64,000 nt of DNA from assembly GCF_027912495.1 (NCBI RefSeq), contig NZ_CP115463.1, forward strand, positions 2,864,501-2,928,500. The letters are read 5' to 3'. Below are positions 15,828 through 25,974 of this stretch, one piece after another. The notes below the pieces were generated by a model that was not told where the DNA came from, ran no database searches, and worked only from the letters and a program-made list of their open reading frames with translations. Position numbers and translations under genes: made by a program. How positions within the stretch are numbered: the first letter of the stretch is position 1; each line of letters begins with the position of its first letter. Source of the stretch: Caulobacter sp. NIBR1757. Its GTDB lineage: Bacteria; Pseudomonadota; Alphaproteobacteria; Caulobacterales; Caulobacteraceae.

Positions 15828-16253
15828 ATGCACCGCCTGCCCGCCGCCCGCTTTCTCGGTCTTGGCGTCATCCTTTGCGCGGTCGCCCTGCCCGCGGCCG
15901 CCTCCCCGCCTCTCAATGCCCTCATCGCCCGGGCCGACCGCGACAGCGACGGCTGGATCAGCTACCCCGAGTTCAGGGACGCCCGCCTGGCGGCTTTCGA
16001 CCGCGCGGACGCCAATCACGACCAGATTCTGACCCGCGCCGAAGCCCGGGCGATGCGCGCCGACCTCGGCCTGCCGAACCGCATGCCCGGTCCCAAGACC
16101 CTGAGCGCAATGCGGGCGATCGACGCCAATGGTGACAACAAGCTGTCCCGCGCCGAGTTCACAGTCGCCGGAAGAGCCCGCTTCGCCCAGCTCGACAATG
16201 ACCATGATGGTCGCCTCAGCCGCGCCGACGCCTATGCGGCCATGAGTGGCTGA
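15828..16253 (+). CDS. Exported EF-hand calcium-binding protein
   Basis: This 141-residue protein has a signal peptide (cleavage near PAAAS, residue 26) and four EF-hand loops: DRDSDGWISYPE, DANHDQILTRAE, DANGDNKLSRAE and DNDHDGRLSRAD. Loops 1, 3 and 4 keep the D-x-D/N-x-D/N-G pattern, with position 6 changed in loops 2 and 3. It probably binds calcium in the periplasm. AAGGAG is seven bases before the ATG. The stop lies two bases before the desaturase start. Confidence 0.88.
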   Translation: MHRLPAARFLGLGVILCAVALPAAASPPLNALIARADRDSDGWISYPEFRDARLAAFDRADANHDQILTRAEARAMRADLGLPNRMPGPKTLSAMRAIDANGDNKLSRAEFTVAGRARFAQLDNDHDGRLSRADAYAAMSG

Positions 16254-16255
16254 CC

Positions 16256-17158
16256 ATGGCGCTGATCAATCCTGAATCCCTCCAACACACCGCACCGCTG
16301 TTCGCGGTCGTCGCGGCGGGGGCCGCGCTGTTGGAATTCCTCCTTCGGCGGTTTGTGACCCGCCAGGGCTACGACAGCCACGCGGCCTTGGCCTCGTTGG
16401 GCGTCGCCGCCGGCCAGATCGTCAGCAACGGCCTGTCCGGGCTGGCGATCGGCGCCCTCTTCGGAGCGGTCTACGCGCTGACCCCATTGCGCCTGCCCGT
16501 CGACGCCTGGTGGAGCTGGGCGTTACTCTTCGTGGCGGTCGAGTTCCTCTACTACTGGCAGCACCGCCTGAGCCACGAGGTCTACTGGCTCTGGGCGACC
16601 CATTCGGTGCACCATACGCCGGAGGAACTGACCTTTCCGGCGGCCTCACGGTTGGGCTGGACGGGTCTGATCTCGGGGCTCTGGGTGTTCTTTGTTCCGG
16701 CTGTGGCCCTCGGTTGGCGGCCGGAAGCGGTCGCCGCCGTTCTGGCGCTGAACCTGCGCTTCCAGTATTTTCTGCATACCGAGCTGGTCGGACGACTGGG
16801 TCCTCTGGAAGGGGTCCTCAATACCCCCTCGGCCCACCGTGTCCACCACGCCTCGAACCCGATCTATATCGACCGGAACTTCGGTGGAGTCTTGCTCATC
16901 TTCGACCGGCTGTTTGGCACATACCAGGCCGAACGCCGCGACGAGGCCTGCCGCTACGGCCTGACGGAGGCCGTCAAAAGCCACAACCCGTTCGTCATCG
17001 CCACCGCCGAGTGGGTCCGGCTGCTGAAAGCCATGACCAGGGCCGGCTCGCCTGGGCGCGCGCTCAGGATCGCCGCTGGTTACCCGGGTCGTCGCCCGAA
17101 TGCGCGGCCCGCCCCCGGGCCGTCCGAGGCACGCTATCCGCCGAACCGGGCCGCGTAG
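16256..17158 (+). CDS. Sterol desaturase / fatty acid hydroxylase family protein
   Basis: This 300-residue integral membrane di-iron protein has the three His clusters of the family: HRLSHE (H-x3-H) and HSVHH (H-x2-HH), then HRVHH (H-x2-HH) about 80 residues later. Membrane segments lie near 12-28, 45-72 and 84-102, and around 140-165. Such enzymes hydroxylate or desaturate lipid substrates; the actual substrate cannot be read from sequence. It starts two bases after the EF-hand stop. The 3' end overlaps the convergent ArsC-like gene by 25 bases. Confidence 0.88.
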   Translation: MALINPESLQHTAPLFAVVAAGAALLEFLLRRFVTRQGYDSHAALASLGVAAGQIVSNGLSGLAIGALFGAVYALTPLRLPVDAWWSWALLFVAVEFLYYWQHRLSHEVYWLWATHSVHHTPEELTFPAASRLGWTGLISGLWVFFVPAVALGWRPEAVAAVLALNLRFQYFLHTELVGRLGPLEGVLNTPSAHRVHHASNPIYIDRNFGGVLLIFDRLFGTYQAERRDEACRYGLTEAVKSHNPFVIATAEWVRLLKAMTRAGSPGRALRIAAGYPGRRPNARPAPGPSEARYPPNRAA

Positions 17159-17484
17159 GCATCCGGCTTGAAGCCGACCAGCAGGGGCCCGCCTCCCTCG
17201 ACCACCGGTCGCTTGATCATTGAGGGCTGGGCGATCATGAGCGCGATGGCCTTGGCCTCGTCGATATCCTGCCGGTCCGCCTCGGGCAGCTTGCGGAAGG
17301 TCGTGCCGGCCTTGTTGAGCAGCGGTTCCCAACCCACTTCTCCCGCCCAGGCGCGCAGCTTTTCGGCCGTCACGCCCAGCACCTTGTAGTCGTGGAAGTC
17401 GTAGGCCACGCCCTCGCCTTCCAGCCATTTGCGGGCCTTGGCGACGGTGTCGCAGTTCTTGATGCCGTACATCGTGACGGGCAT
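17134..17484 (-). CDS. ArsC-family (Spx/YffB-like) reductase
   Basis: This 116-residue thioredoxin-fold protein has GIKNCDTVAKARKWLE with the single N-terminal Cys, YDFHDYK, LLNKAGTTFRKL and the late MIKRPVVEGGGPLLVGF motif, all typical of the YffB/Spx subgroup of ArsC-like proteins. These have a conserved Cys and are probably glutathione-dependent rather than true arsenate reductases. The ATG at 17484 is preferred to a longer frame because GGAG lies eight bases upstream. It is convergent with the desaturase gene and overlaps its last 25 bases. Confidence 0.88.
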   Translation of the reverse strand: MPVTMYGIKNCDTVAKARKWLEGEGVAYDFHDYKVLGVTAEKLRAWAGEVGWEPLLNKAGTTFRKLPEADRQDIDEAKAIALMIAQPSMIKRPVVEGGGPLLVGFKPDAYAARFGG

Positions 17485-17597
17485 GGCGGGCGCTCCGGAA
17501 GTGGTCAGGCTCTCCTCTCCGAATGCGCCAGCAGCGTCAACCTGCGTCGCGCCCGGGAGGGCGTGCAACCCGCCGGGCCCGCGACCGTTAGCGCAGC

Positions 17598-18161
17598 ATG
17601 AGGCTGTTCCTGTCCTGTCTGAGTTTCGCGGGCGCGATGACCGGCGCCGGTCTGGCCAATGCCCAGGCCTTGACCGACCCGACCCTCGAACGCCTGCGCG
17701 TCGCGCCCACCGACGGCAGTCTGGCCAGCAACCTGACCGACGCCGGCGCCCCCGCCGTCTGGCGCGAGGGCGACGCCCCCACCTTCAAGTTGCGGTGGAA
17801 GGGCAAGGAGTCGGATTGGGACGTCTCGGCCGCCAGCCGCTTTGTCGAGGAGACCGAGGCCAACGCCCGCGATTTCCAGACCCAGGGCCTGTTCGAGGCA
17901 GAGGGCGCCGTCGTGCGCCGGGTCGGCGATTTCCGGATCGGGGCGGTCGGCTATTCGGCCCGCACCGTCGGCGACAAGGCCCGGGGCGGCCCGAAACTGG
18001 GCGCCATGAAGTGGCAGGGCAATGCGGCCGGGCCGATCGTCGGCTACGACACCCGGATCGCGGGCAAGCCCGCTACCCTGGCCCTGCGCTGGTACCGGGA
18101 AATCGATGCGCCGGGCGAGAACGGCGACACGGTGTCAGCCTCGTTCGCCGTTCGCTTCTGA
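17598..18161 (+). CDS. Exported protein of unknown function
   Basis: This 187-residue protein has a signal peptide ending near GLANAQA. The mature part has alternating-hydrophobicity strands (for example TFKLRWKGKESDWDVSAASRFV and AGKPATLALRWYREI) and ends in Phe (ASFAVRF), which is compatible with a small outer-membrane beta barrel. No family is recognised. It precedes another barrel-like protein gene by 131 bases, with a weak hairpin (TTCTCG-tatc-CGAGAA, 18172-18187) just after the stop. Confidence 0.65.
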   Translation: MRLFLSCLSFAGAMTGAGLANAQALTDPTLERLRVAPTDGSLASNLTDAGAPAVWREGDAPTFKLRWKGKESDWDVSAASRFVEETEANARDFQTQGLFEAEGAVVRRVGDFRIGAVGYSARTVGDKARGGPKLGAMKWQGNAAGPIVGYDTRIAGKPATLALRWYREIDAPGENGDTVSASFAVRF

Positions 18162-18171
18162 AGATAATGCC

Positions 18172-18187
18172 TTCTCGTATCCGAGAA
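18172..18187 (+). terminator. Weak hairpin after the exported protein gene
   Basis: TTCTCG (18172-18177) pairs with CGAGAA (18182-18187) over a four-base loop, ten bases after the stop codon. There is no U-run, so termination by this hairpin alone is doubtful. Confidence 0.25.
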
Positions 18188-18292
18188 TGCCCAGAATAGG
18201 TATGTATTTGGATTAGGTGTTCCGCCCTAAATGGGCGTTTACGACATGGCAATGTAGTCAAGCTCATAAGGCCCTAACATATCGAGGGGCCA

Positions 18293-18970
18293 ATGAAAAA
18301 AATCATCGTTCTGTCCACTGCCGTTCTTGGCATGATCGTCGCCACGCCGACCCTGGCGGGCGAGTTTTCCGGCAAGGTTGGTCTTGCCAGCCAGTATCTC
18401 GGCAAGGGCCTCGGCAAGAGCGACGAGGACCCGGCCTTCAACGGTTCGGTGCGCTGGACGCAAGACGGCTTCTACGCCGACGCCTTCGTCTCCCAGGCCG
18501 CCTCGACCAGGGACGCCGAGAGCGAAGTCATCCTGACGGGCGGCTATGTCGCCGAGTTCGGCGGGTTCGACCTCGACAGCCAGCTGCTCTACCGCGAGAT
18601 GACCGGCGAAGAGAACGGTATCGACAGCGGTTACTTCGAAGCCCAGTTCGATCTGTCGCGCGACTTCGGCAAGACCTTCAGCGGTCGCCTGCGCGTCAAC
18701 TATTCGCCCGACACCTATGGCGCCACCGACGAGGCCTGGTGGGTCGAGGCCCAGGGCGGCGCCAAGATCTACGACGGCGGCAAGCTGACCGCCGCCTACG
18801 GCCTGCGCCGCACCGAAAACGGCACGGACTATGACGCCTGGAACATTGGCGTGAAGCACAAGTTCACCAAGGCTATCTCCGGCGATCTACGCTGGTACGA
18901 CACCGACGGCCACGACTTTGGTGAACGCTACGAAGGCCGCCTGGTCGCCGCCCTCACCTACAGCTTCTAG
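18293..18970 (+). CDS. TorF-family putative porin (CHP02001 type)
   Basis: This 225-residue outer-membrane protein has a clear signal peptide ([23 protein letters not shown]). The mature start [19 protein letters not shown] resembles the family pattern in which a strand with S-x-Y-x-x-R/K-G opens the barrel. Regularly spaced amphipathic strands follow to the C-terminal AALTYSF, with terminal Phe as expected for BAM substrates. The upstream 131-bp gap is AT-richer than the genome and probably holds its promoter. The family is thought to form small porins; the substrate is unknown. Confidence 0.8.
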   Translation: MKKIIVLSTAVLGMIVATPTLAGEFSGKVGLASQYLGKGLGKSDEDPAFNGSVRWTQDGFYADAFVSQAASTRDAESEVILTGGYVAEFGGFDLDSQLLYREMTGEENGIDSGYFEAQFDLSRDFGKTFSGRLRVNYSPDTYGATDEAWWVEAQGGAKIYDGGKLTAAYGLRRTENGTDYDAWNIGVKHKFTKAISGDLRWYDTDGHDFGERYEGRLVAALTYSF

Positions 18971-18987
18971 CACCGGACCCCAATCGC

Positions 18988-20928
18988 ATGGCTTTCGCCG
19001 ACTGGACCATCTCCCGCAAAGTCACCGCCGCCTTCGCCGGCGTGGTGATGATCATGGGCGCTTCCGGCGCCTTCACCGTCTACCAGGTGCAGAACATCAG
19101 CGCCGGGCAGGACCGATTGAAGGTGGCCTGGAGCGAGGATGTCGCCATTCGCGAGGCCCGGTTCTACCTGGCCCGGCAGGAAAACAGCCTGCGTGGCTGG
19201 GTGCTGAGCCAGGACGCCTACTATCTCGGCCGGGTCAACGCCCACCGCGACAACTTCGGCAAGCGCATGGCCATCCTGCGGGAGGCCTCGGCCGGCGATG
19301 CCGCCGAACTGGCCGAGATCGCCGCCACCGAGGCCGCCGCGGCGGCCTGGTACAAGGGCGCCGTCGACCAGGCGGGCGTTCTGCTGAGCGCCGGATCGGT
19401 CGCCGAGGCCGGGGCCCTGATCGGCCGCGAGGGCCAGGCCGACGAACTGATGGGCGTCGTCGAGGACAACCTCGACAAGGTCGCCGCCTCATCGGCAGCC
19501 GACATCCAGGCCGAGCGCGACACCTTTGACACCACCCTGGCCATGACCGTTATCCTGGCCATCATCGGCGTGGTGCTGGCCGCCCTGCTGGCCGCCTTCG
19601 CCGGCTGGCTGCTGGCCCGGACGCTCAGCCGCCCGGTGCGGAGCCTGACCAGCGACATGCAACGACTGGCCAAGGGCGACCTCGACGTCGCCATCGCCAG
19701 CGCCGGCCGCGGCGACGAGATCGGCGCCATGAGCCGCGCCGTGCAGGTGTTCAAGGACAACGCCATGGCCCTGCGCACCGCCTCCGCCGACCGCGAGCGC
19801 ATGGAGGGCGACGCCCGCTCCACGCGCGAACGGTCTGAAGCCGAACGCAACCGCGCCGCCGCCGAACAGGCCGTCGTCGTCGAGGAAACCGCCAAGGGCC
19901 TCAGCGCCCTGTCGTCCGGGGACCTGTCCTGGCGCATCACGGCGGAGTTCCCCGGCGACTACGAACGGCTGAAGACCGACTTCAACGAGGCCGTTGGCAA
20001 GCTGGAAGCGGCCATGGGCGTCATCAACGCCAACGCCACCGCCATCCGCTCGGGCTCTGACGAGATCAGCCAGGCGGCCGACGACATGTCGCGCCGCACC
20101 GAGCACAACGCCGCTACCCTCGAGGAGACGGCCGCCGCCCTGGACGAGATCACCGCCACCGTCAAACGCACCGCCGAGGGCGCCAAACAGGCCGATCAGG
20201 TTGTCCGCACCGCCCGCGCCGACGCCGAGCAGAGCGGCGTCATCGTCGCCAGCGCCGTCTCGGCCATGAGCCAGATCGAAAGCTCGGCCCGCGAGATCAG
20301 CCAGATCATCGGGGTGATCGACGAGATCGCCTTCCAGACCAACCTCCTGGCGCTCAACGCCGGGGTCGAGGCGGCCCGGGCCGGCGACGCGGGACGCGGC
20401 TTCGCGGTCGTCGCCTCGGAAGTCCGCTCCCTGGCCCAGCGCTCGGCCGACGCCGCCAAGGAGATCAAGACCCTGATCGGCGCCTCCACCCGCCAGGTCG
20501 GCGAGGGCGTCACCCTGGTCGGCCAGACCGGCGAAGCCCTGCAGCGCATCGTCGGCAGCGTGGCGCAGATCACCAGCCTGGTGACCGAGATCACCGCCTC
20601 CAGCCAGGAACAGGCCTCGGCGCTGTCCGAGGTCAACACCGCCGTCAACCAGATGGACCAGGTGACCCAGCAGAACGCGGCCATGGTCGAGCAATCGACC
20701 GCCGCCAGCCATGCCCTGCGCCGCGAGGCCGGCGAACTGGCCCGCCTGGTCTCCCAATTCAGGATCAGCGGTTCGGCCCCGGCCCCCGCCCAGGCCCAGA
20801 CCCGGCGCCCCGAGGTGATGGTCGCCGCGCCCAAACCGGCCGCCAGCGACTTCCGCAGCCGTCCGGCCCTCAAGCAGACCTCTCAGGTCGCCCGGGCGCC
20901 GGAAGCCGAGGGTTGGGAAGAGTTCTAG
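18988..20928 (+). CDS. Methyl-accepting chemotaxis protein
   Basis: This 646-residue chemoreceptor has a membrane segment near 9-30, a helical periplasmic sensor (about 35-185), a second membrane segment (about 186-210), a HAMP domain and a second HAMP-like region near 300-350. The signalling domain hairpin tip is [53 protein letters not shown]. The C-terminal GWEEF resembles the CheR/CheB docking pentapeptide (NWETF type), so it may recruit the adaptation enzymes. The stop overlaps the stop of the convergent GST gene in CTAG (20925-20928). The ligand is unknown. Confidence 0.95.
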   Translation: MAFADWTISRKVTAAFAGVVMIMGASGAFTVYQVQNISAGQDRLKVAWSEDVAIREARFYLARQENSLRGWVLSQDAYYLGRVNAHRDNFGKRMAILREASAGDAAELAEIAATEAAAAAWYKGAVDQAGVLLSAGSVAEAGALIGREGQADELMGVVEDNLDKVAASSAADIQAERDTFDTTLAMTVILAIIGVVLAALLAAFAGWLLARTLSRPVRSLTSDMQRLAKGDLDVAIASAGRGDEIGAMSRAVQVFKDNAMALRTASADRERMEGDARSTRERSEAERNRAAAEQAVVVEETAKGLSALSSGDLSWRITAEFPGDYERLKTDFNEAVGKLEAAMGVINANATAIRSGSDEISQAADDMSRRTEHNAATLEETAAALDEITATVKRTAEGAKQADQVVRTARADAEQSGVIVASAVSAMSQIESSAREISQIIGVIDEIAFQTNLLALNAGVEAARAGDAGRGFAVVASEVRSLAQRSADAAKEIKTLIGASTRQVGEGVTLVGQTGEALQRIVGSVAQITSLVTEITASSQEQASALSEVNTAVNQMDQVTQQNAAMVEQSTAASHALRREAGELARLVSQFRISGSAPAPAQAQTRRPEVMVAAPKPAASDFRSRPALKQTSQVARAPEAEGWEEF

Positions 20929-21629
20929 TCGCGCGACGGAATCGTCAGGCCGCGCTGCACGGCCGGCCTGGCGAGACCCCGCTCCAGCCAGGCCTTCACC
21001 GCCTTGTAGTCGTCGAAGCCGACCAGGTCGCCGGCCTCGTAGAAACCCACCAGGTTGCGCACCCAGCCCAGGGTGGCGATGTCGGCGATGGTGTAGTCCT
21101 CGCCCATGATCCAGTCGCGGCCGGTCAGGCGCTCGTCGAGCACCTGCAGCAGCCGCTTGGCTTCGGCGACGTATCGCTCGAGCGGGCGCTTGTCCTCGAA
21201 GTCCTTGCCGGCGAACTTGTTGAAGAAGCCGACCTGGCCGAACATCGGCCCCACCCCGCCCATCTGCCACATCACCCAGGCGATGGTCTCCCAGCGCGCG
21301 GCCGGATCGGCGGGCAGGAACCGGCCGCTCTTCTCGGCCAGATAGATCAGGATGGCCCCGGACTCGAACAGGCCCATCGGATTGCCGCCCGGTCCGTCGG
21401 GATCGATGATCGCGGGGATCTTGCCGTTCGGGTTCAGCGACTTGAACTCCGGCAGGTGGCTCTCGTTCTTGCCGATGTCGATCAGGTGCGGCTCGTAGGG
21501 AAGCCCTGTCTCCTCCAGCATGATCGACACCTTGACGCCGTTGGGGGTCGGCAGGCCGTACAGCTGGATGACGCCGGGGTCCTTGGCGGGCCAGCGCTTG
21601 GTGATCGGGAAGGCGGAAAGGTCGGCCAC
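20925..21629 (-). CDS. Glutathione S-transferase (YfcG/Ure2p-like)
   Basis: This protein of about 234 residues has a thioredoxin-fold N-terminal domain ([57 protein letters not shown]) and an all-helical C-terminal domain with the N-capping motif [11 protein letters not shown]. The TPNG segment with Asn is typical of the YfcG/Ure2p-like Nu class. A GTG at 21629 preceded by GGAG seven bases away is preferred over a TTG at 21650. It converges with the chemoreceptor gene. Confidence 0.9.
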   Translation of the reverse strand: MADLSAFPITKRWPAKDPGVIQLYGLPTPNGVKVSIMLEETGLPYEPHLIDIGKNESHLPEFKSLNPNGKIPAIIDPDGPGGNPMGLFESGAILIYLAEKSGRFLPADPAARWETIAWVMWQMGGVGPMFGQVGFFNKFAGKDFEDKRPLERYVAEAKRLLQVLDERLTGRDWIMGEDYTIADIATLGWVRNLVGFYEAGDLVGFDDYKAVKAWLERGLARPAVQRGLTIPSRD

Positions 21630-21737
21630 GGGCTCGCTCCTAATTCGCAACAGGATCAGGGACAGATGGGGTGGCCCCGCCCTTGCGCAACCATCGCCGC
21701 CTCGTCAGGCTGAACGCGCCAACAGGGGAGCCGGCGC

Positions 21738-22668
21738 ATGCGCTTCATCGACCGCGACGAAGTCCGCGCCCGGCTGACCTACGACCTCTGCATCCCCATC
21801 GTCCGCGACGCCATGATCGCCTTTTCGACGGGCGAGACGCGCCAGTTGCTGCGGGGCATCATCCCGTTGCAGGGCGACCGCCTGTTCGGCGTCATGCCTG
21901 GCGCCCGACGGACCGTTCGGGGCCAAGCTGATCAGCATCGTCCCGGAAAACTTCGCCAGGGGACGCTCGTCGCACCAGGGGATCGTGGTGCTCTTCGACC
22001 CCGATGACGGCGCCCCGGTCTGCATCCTGCACGCCGGCGAGATCACCGCCATCCGCACCGCCGCCGCCAGCGCAGTCGCCACCGACGCCCTTGCCCGCCC
22101 GGACGCCACGACCATGGCCGTTCTCGGGTATGGCGAGCAGGCCGCAAGCCATATCCACGCCATCGCCAGGGTTCGCGCCCTGACCGGCGTCCGGGTCTGG
22201 GGCCGCGACCCCGAGCGCGCCGCCGCCTTCGCCGGGCGCCTGCGACCGCACTTCCCCTTCGAGATCACCGCCGTCCCGGGCGCCCGCGCCGCCGTCGCCG
22301 GCGCCGACATCGTCTGCACCGTCACCAACGCCGCCGAGCCGATTCTCTTCGGCGATTGGCTCGAGCCCGGCATGCACCTCAACCTCGTCGGCTCCAGCTA
22401 CGCCGGCCCGGTCGAGGTCGATGACGCCGTCGTCACCCGCAGCCGCTTCATCGCCGACAGCCGCGAGGGCGTCCTGGCCCAGGGGGCGGAGTTCCTCAAG
22501 GCAAAGGCCGCCGGCCTGATCACCGACGAGCACCTGGTCGCCGAGATCGGCGAGGTCCTGGCCAGCCGCGTCGAAGGCCGCCGCTCGTCCGCCGAGATCA
22601 CCGCCTACAAGTCCCTCGGCCACATCGTCCAGGACCTGGCCAGCGCCTGGGCCCTGTTCACCCGATAG
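21738..22668 (+). pseudogene. Ornithine cyclodeaminase / mu-crystallin family gene, frameshifted
   Basis: The first frame begins MRFIDRDEVRARLTYDLCIP and is homologous to the family up to FGVMPGA near 21905. The homology then continues in another frame as PFGAKLISIVPENFARG, through GYGEQAASHIHAIARV (the nucleotide-binding region) and VGSSYAGPVEVDDAVV to the stop at 22668. The shift lies within GGCGCCCGAC (about 21900-21909), a GC run, and corresponds to a net +1 (one extra or two missing bases). The rest of the reading frame is intact, so the lesion is recent or is a sequencing error. Intact family members deaminate ornithine or reduce imino acids. Confidence 0.8.
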
Positions 22669-22691
22669 GCCCGCCGGATCATCGCCGCCGT

Positions 22692-23588
22692 CTACGGCGC
22701 CTGACGCCCCGCCAGGGCCTGCCTCAGCGCCGCCGGCAGCGCCCGGCCCAGCGCCGCCAGCAGGTCTTCCTCCAGATGCTCCGGCCTCACCGTCCCCAGC
22801 GCCAGGTCGAGCCGGTCCAGCTTGACCACGGCGGCGCCCAGGCCAAGGTCATCGAAGGCCTGTTCGAGCGCGGCCGGCAAAGCCGCGCCGGCCATCCGTT
22901 CGAGGCGTTGGCGCATTTCCTCCGCCGCCGCGCCATCGCCCAGCGCCGCCTCGATGACCAGCCGACCGACCCTGTGCGGGGCCGCCCGCTCGACCGTCAC
23001 CTCGGTGGTCCACAGCCCCTCCAACAGGCGCTGATGCACTCCGGTCACCAGGGCGTCGCCGTTGAATCGGCCGCCCAGCCCCTGCAGCTCGACCGTGCAG
23101 CCCGGCCGTGGCAGGGCGCTTCCCTGGAACCTGACCGTGCCCTGGACGCCGGCCTCCAGATCCAGATTGAGGTCGAGGATCGACTGGCCCCAGACCAGAC
23201 TCAGGACCGGCGGCCCGCCGGTCGCCCCGTCCGTCTTCGCCGTGCCGCCCTGATCCACCGCCTCGATGACCAGCAGGCTCGGCCCGCTGGCATCGCCGCG
23301 CAGGCCCTGGCCCTGAATGACCCCCGTGAACAGCGGGGTGAGGACCGCGCCATAGCCGAGCGACAGGCCCACCTCCACCCCTGGGGCGAGATCGGCGCCC
23401 TCACTGAGCGCGAACGTCGGCACGGCGGGATCGCCGTCGTGGAACGTCAGCCGCGCCCTCGCCGGCAGGCCGGCCGCCTGCCAGATTTCCAGAGAGACCA
23501 GATCGAAGCGCGGGTCGATCGGTCGGCCGGCCAGGGTGATGGCGGCGGTCGCGATCCCGTTGGCTTGCTCGACCGGAGACGGCGGCAC
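22692..23588 (-). CDS. Chimeric remnant: gpD/VgrG-like baseplate domain fused to the N-terminus of a contractile-injection tape-measure-like protein
   Basis: This 298-residue frame reads as a compressed contractile injection system locus. Residues 10-145 resemble the N-terminal domain of gpD/VgrG-type hub proteins (FDLVSLEIWQAAGLPARARLTF, then LTPLFTGVIQGQGL and SLLVIEAVDQ). At about residue 149 it jumps to the late part of the same fold (GTVRFQGSALPRPGCTVELQGLGGRFNGDALVTGVHQRL), so the intervening segment is missing. From about 205 it resembles the N-terminus of CIS tape-measure proteins (HRVGRLVIEAAL, LPAALEQAFDDLG, VVKLDRLDLALG) and stops at 298, whereas those proteins are several times longer. 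The GTG start overlaps the stop of the DUF5908-like gene by one base. Family calls are from pattern memory, not a search. Confidence 0.6.
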   Translation of the reverse strand: MPPSPVEQANGIATAAITLAGRPIDPRFDLVSLEIWQAAGLPARARLTFHDGDPAVPTFALSEGADLAPGVEVGLSLGYGAVLTPLFTGVIQGQGLRGDASGPSLLVIEAVDQGGTAKTDGATGGPPVLSLVWGQSILDLNLDLEAGVQGTVRFQGSALPRPGCTVELQGLGGRFNGDALVTGVHQRLLEGLWTTEVTVERAAPHRVGRLVIEAALGDGAAAEEMRQRLERMAGAALPAALEQAFDDLGLGAAVVKLDRLDLALGTVRPEHLEEDLLAALGRALPAALRQALAGRQAP

Positions 23589-23773
23589 TAGCGCGCCTCG
23601 ATCTGGCGGAGGTGCTGCAGCACCTGCGCGACGCAGGCGCTGACGATGGCCTCGTGCTGGGCCGGCGTCAGTCCGCCGGCGCCGGCGGCGGGTTCCGGCG
23701 TGGGCGCCCCGCCTGGCGCGACCGACGGGCCGATCGCCAGGTGAATGGCGACCTCACGGATTTCCATAGCCAT
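23588..23773 (-). CDS. DUF5908-like small protein of contractile injection loci
   Basis: This 61-residue protein begins MAMEIREVAIHLAI. The M-x-I-E-I-R-E-L-x-I-x start followed by a Pro/Ala/Gly linker and a C-terminal helix (QHEAIVSACVAQVLQHLRQIEAR) matches the DUF5908 family, which is encoded next to the hub gene in extracellular contractile injection clusters. The ATG at 23773 is preferred over a longer frame because GGGAGG lies just upstream. The stop overlaps the GTG start of the chimeric hub remnant. No sheath, tube or AAA ATPase gene is present nearby. Confidence 0.6.
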   Translation of the reverse strand: MAMEIREVAIHLAIGPSVAPGGAPTPEPAAGAGGLTPAQHEAIVSACVAQVLQHLRQIEAR

Positions 23774-23934
23774 CGCTTCCCTCCCCGCGCATTGCCGATC
23801 TCCGACTCCCGCCATTCAGCCACAGATTGCCCACGGCGCACACCGCCCCGGAAGTTGAAGCTCACTTTCCGTCCTTGACCCGAGCAGGCGGCTTCCAGCG
23901 ACCTCGCCGGCCGTCCGCCTGAAATCATGGACAT

Positions 23935-23957
23935 TGCCCCTCTCCGGGGGCATTTTC
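23935..23957 (+). promoter_or_regulatory. GC hairpin with short T-run in the ilvD leader
   Basis: TGCCCC (23935-23940) pairs with GGGGCA (23947-23952) over a six-base loop and is followed by TTTTC. It is 42 bases before the ilvD ATG. It could be an intrinsic terminator or attenuator, but the preceding short frame is not rich in Ile, Val or Leu codons, so classical leader-peptide attenuation is not supported. Confidence 0.35.
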
Positions 23958-23998
23958 TCCCCGCCTCCCCGGCTGATCCGCGTCAACAGAGAAAAATC

Positions 23999-25831
23999 AT
24001 GCCCGCCTATCGCTCGCGCACCTCCACGCATGGCCGCAACATGGCCGGCGCCCGCGGGCTCTGGCGCGCCACCGGCATGAAGGACGCCGACTTCGGCAAG
24101 CCGATCATCGCCGTGGTCAACAGCTTCACCCAGTTCGTGCCGGGCCACGTCCACCTGAAGGACCTCGGCCAGCTGGTCGCCCGCGAGATCGAACGGGCCG
24201 GCGGCGTGGCCAAGGAGTTCAACACCATCGCCGTCGACGACGGCATCGCCATGGGCCACGACGGCATGCTCTACAGCCTGCCCTCGCGCGAACTGATCGC
24301 CGACGCGACCGAATACATGGTCAACGCCCATTGCGCCGACGCCATGGTCTGCATCTCCAACTGCGACAAGATCACCCCCGGCATGCTGATGGCCTCCCTG
24401 CGGGTCAACATCCCGACGGTCTTCGTCTCCGGCGGCCCGATGGAGGCCGGCAAGGTCATCCTCAAGGGCAAGGAAGTCGCCCTCGACCTGGTCGACGCCA
24501 TGGTCGCCGCCGCCGACGACTCGGTCAGCGACGCCGACGTCGCCACCATCGAACGCTCCGCCTGCCCGACCTGCGGGTCCTGCTCCGGCATGTTCACCGC
24601 CAACTCGATGAACTGCCTGACCGAGGCGCTCGGCCTCTCCCTGCCCGGCAACGGCTCGGTTCTGGCCACCCATTCGGACCGTGAGCGCCTGTTCCTCGAG
24701 GCCGGCCACCTGATCGTCGACATCACCCGCCGCTACTACGAGCAGAACGACGAGAGCGTTCTGCCGCGCAACGTCGCCAGCTTCCGAGCCTTTGAAAACG
24801 CCATGAGCCTCGACATCGCCATGGGCGGCTCGACCAACACCGTGCTGCACCTGCTGGCGGCCGCCTACGAGGGCGGCGTCGACTTCACCATGGCCGACAT
24901 CGACCGGCTGTCGCGGAAAGTCCCCTGCCTCTCCAAGGTCGCCCCGGCCAAGTCCGACGTCCACATGGAGGACGTCCACCGCGCCGGCGGCGTCATGGCC
25001 ATCCTCGGCCAGCTGGAACGCGCCGGCCTGCTGCACACCGACCTGCCGACCGTCCACAGTCCCTCGATGGGCGCGGCGCTCGAGCGCTGGGACATCTCCC
25101 GCACAGAGAGCGAGACGGTCCGCACCTTCTTCAAGGCCGCCCCCGGCGGCGTCCCGACCCAGACCGCCTTCAGCCAGTCGCGCCGCTGGGAAGAGCTCGA
25201 CCTCGACCGTGAGGCCGGCGTCATCCGCGGCGCCGAACACGCCTTCAGCAAGGACGGCGGCCTGGCCGTGCTCAGTGGCAACCTGGCGCTCGACGGCTGC
25301 ATCGTGAAGACCGCCGGCGTCGACGACAGCATCCTGACCTTCTCCGGCCCCGCCCGCGTCTTCGAAAGCCAGGACGCCTCGGTCAGCGCCATCCTGACCG
25401 GCAAGATCAAGCCCGGCGACGTGCTGGTCATCCGCTACGAGGGCCCCAAGGGCGGCCCCGGCATGCAGGAGATGCTGTACCCGACCAGCTACCTGAAATC
25501 GAAAGGCCTCGGCAAAGCCTGCGCCCTGATCACCGACGGCCGCTTCAGTGGCGGCACCTCGGGCCTGTCGATCGGCCACGTCTCGCCGGAAGCGGCCGAG
25601 GGCGGCCTCATCGGCCTGGTCGAGGAAGGCGACATCATCGACATCGACATCCCGAACCGCGGCATCAGCCTGCGGGTGCCGGAGGCCGAGCTCGAAACCC
25701 GCCGCGCCGCCATGGACGCCAGGGGCTGGCAGCCGGCCGTCAAGCGCGAGCGGAAGGTCTCGACGGCGCTGAGGGCCTATGCGGCGTTCACGACGAGCGC
25801 GGCCAAGGGCGCGGTGCGGGTGGTGCCGTAA
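23999..25831 (+). CDS. ilvD: Dihydroxy-acid dehydratase
   Basis: IlvD (610 residues) dehydrates 2,3-dihydroxy-3-methyl-carboxylates in isoleucine and valine synthesis. Iron-sulphur ligands and signatures are [12 protein letters not shown] near residue 120 and [31 protein letters not shown] near 190. [12 protein letters not shown] and the late [20 protein letters not shown], with the catalytic Ser region, follow. An upstream frame adds 24 non-homologous residues, so the ATG at 23999 is chosen. The neighbouring panB at 9.3 kb uses 2-oxoisovalerate, the product of this reaction, but the two are not linked. Confidence 0.96.
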   Translation: MPAYRSRTSTHGRNMAGARGLWRATGMKDADFGKPIIAVVNSFTQFVPGHVHLKDLGQLVAREIERAGGVAKEFNTIAVDDGIAMGHDGMLYSLPSRELIADATEYMVNAHCADAMVCISNCDKITPGMLMASLRVNIPTVFVSGGPMEAGKVILKGKEVALDLVDAMVAAADDSVSDADVATIERSACPTCGSCSGMFTANSMNCLTEALGLSLPGNGSVLATHSDRERLFLEAGHLIVDITRRYYEQNDESVLPRNVASFRAFENAMSLDIAMGGSTNTVLHLLAAAYEGGVDFTMADIDRLSRKVPCLSKVAPAKSDVHMEDVHRAGGVMAILGQLERAGLLHTDLPTVHSPSMGAALERWDISRTESETVRTFFKAAPGGVPTQTAFSQSRRWEELDLDREAGVIRGAEHAFSKDGGLAVLSGNLALDGCIVKTAGVDDSILTFSGPARVFESQDASVSAILTGKIKPGDVLVIRYEGPKGGPGMQEMLYPTSYLKSKGLGKACALITDGRFSGGTSGLSIGHVSPEAAEGGLIGLVEEGDIIDIDIPNRGISLRVPEAELETRRAAMDARGWQPAVKRERKVSTALRAYAAFTTSAAKGAVRVVP

Positions 25832-25974
25832 CGAATCATACCATCGGGGAGTCGACGAACCGAACAAGCCATGGTTTATTTTTCTGAAGCTGCTCACGAA
25901 CAGGTTGCACCCGCACGTCCGCGCCTGGATCGATGCCGGAAGCCGCCGTCCGCGAGGGCTTGGGGAGATTTGGC

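Noticed and set aside
23927..23998. A leader peptide for ilvD attenuation
   Set aside because: The short frame is in phase with ilvD and lacks runs of Ile, Val or Leu codons.
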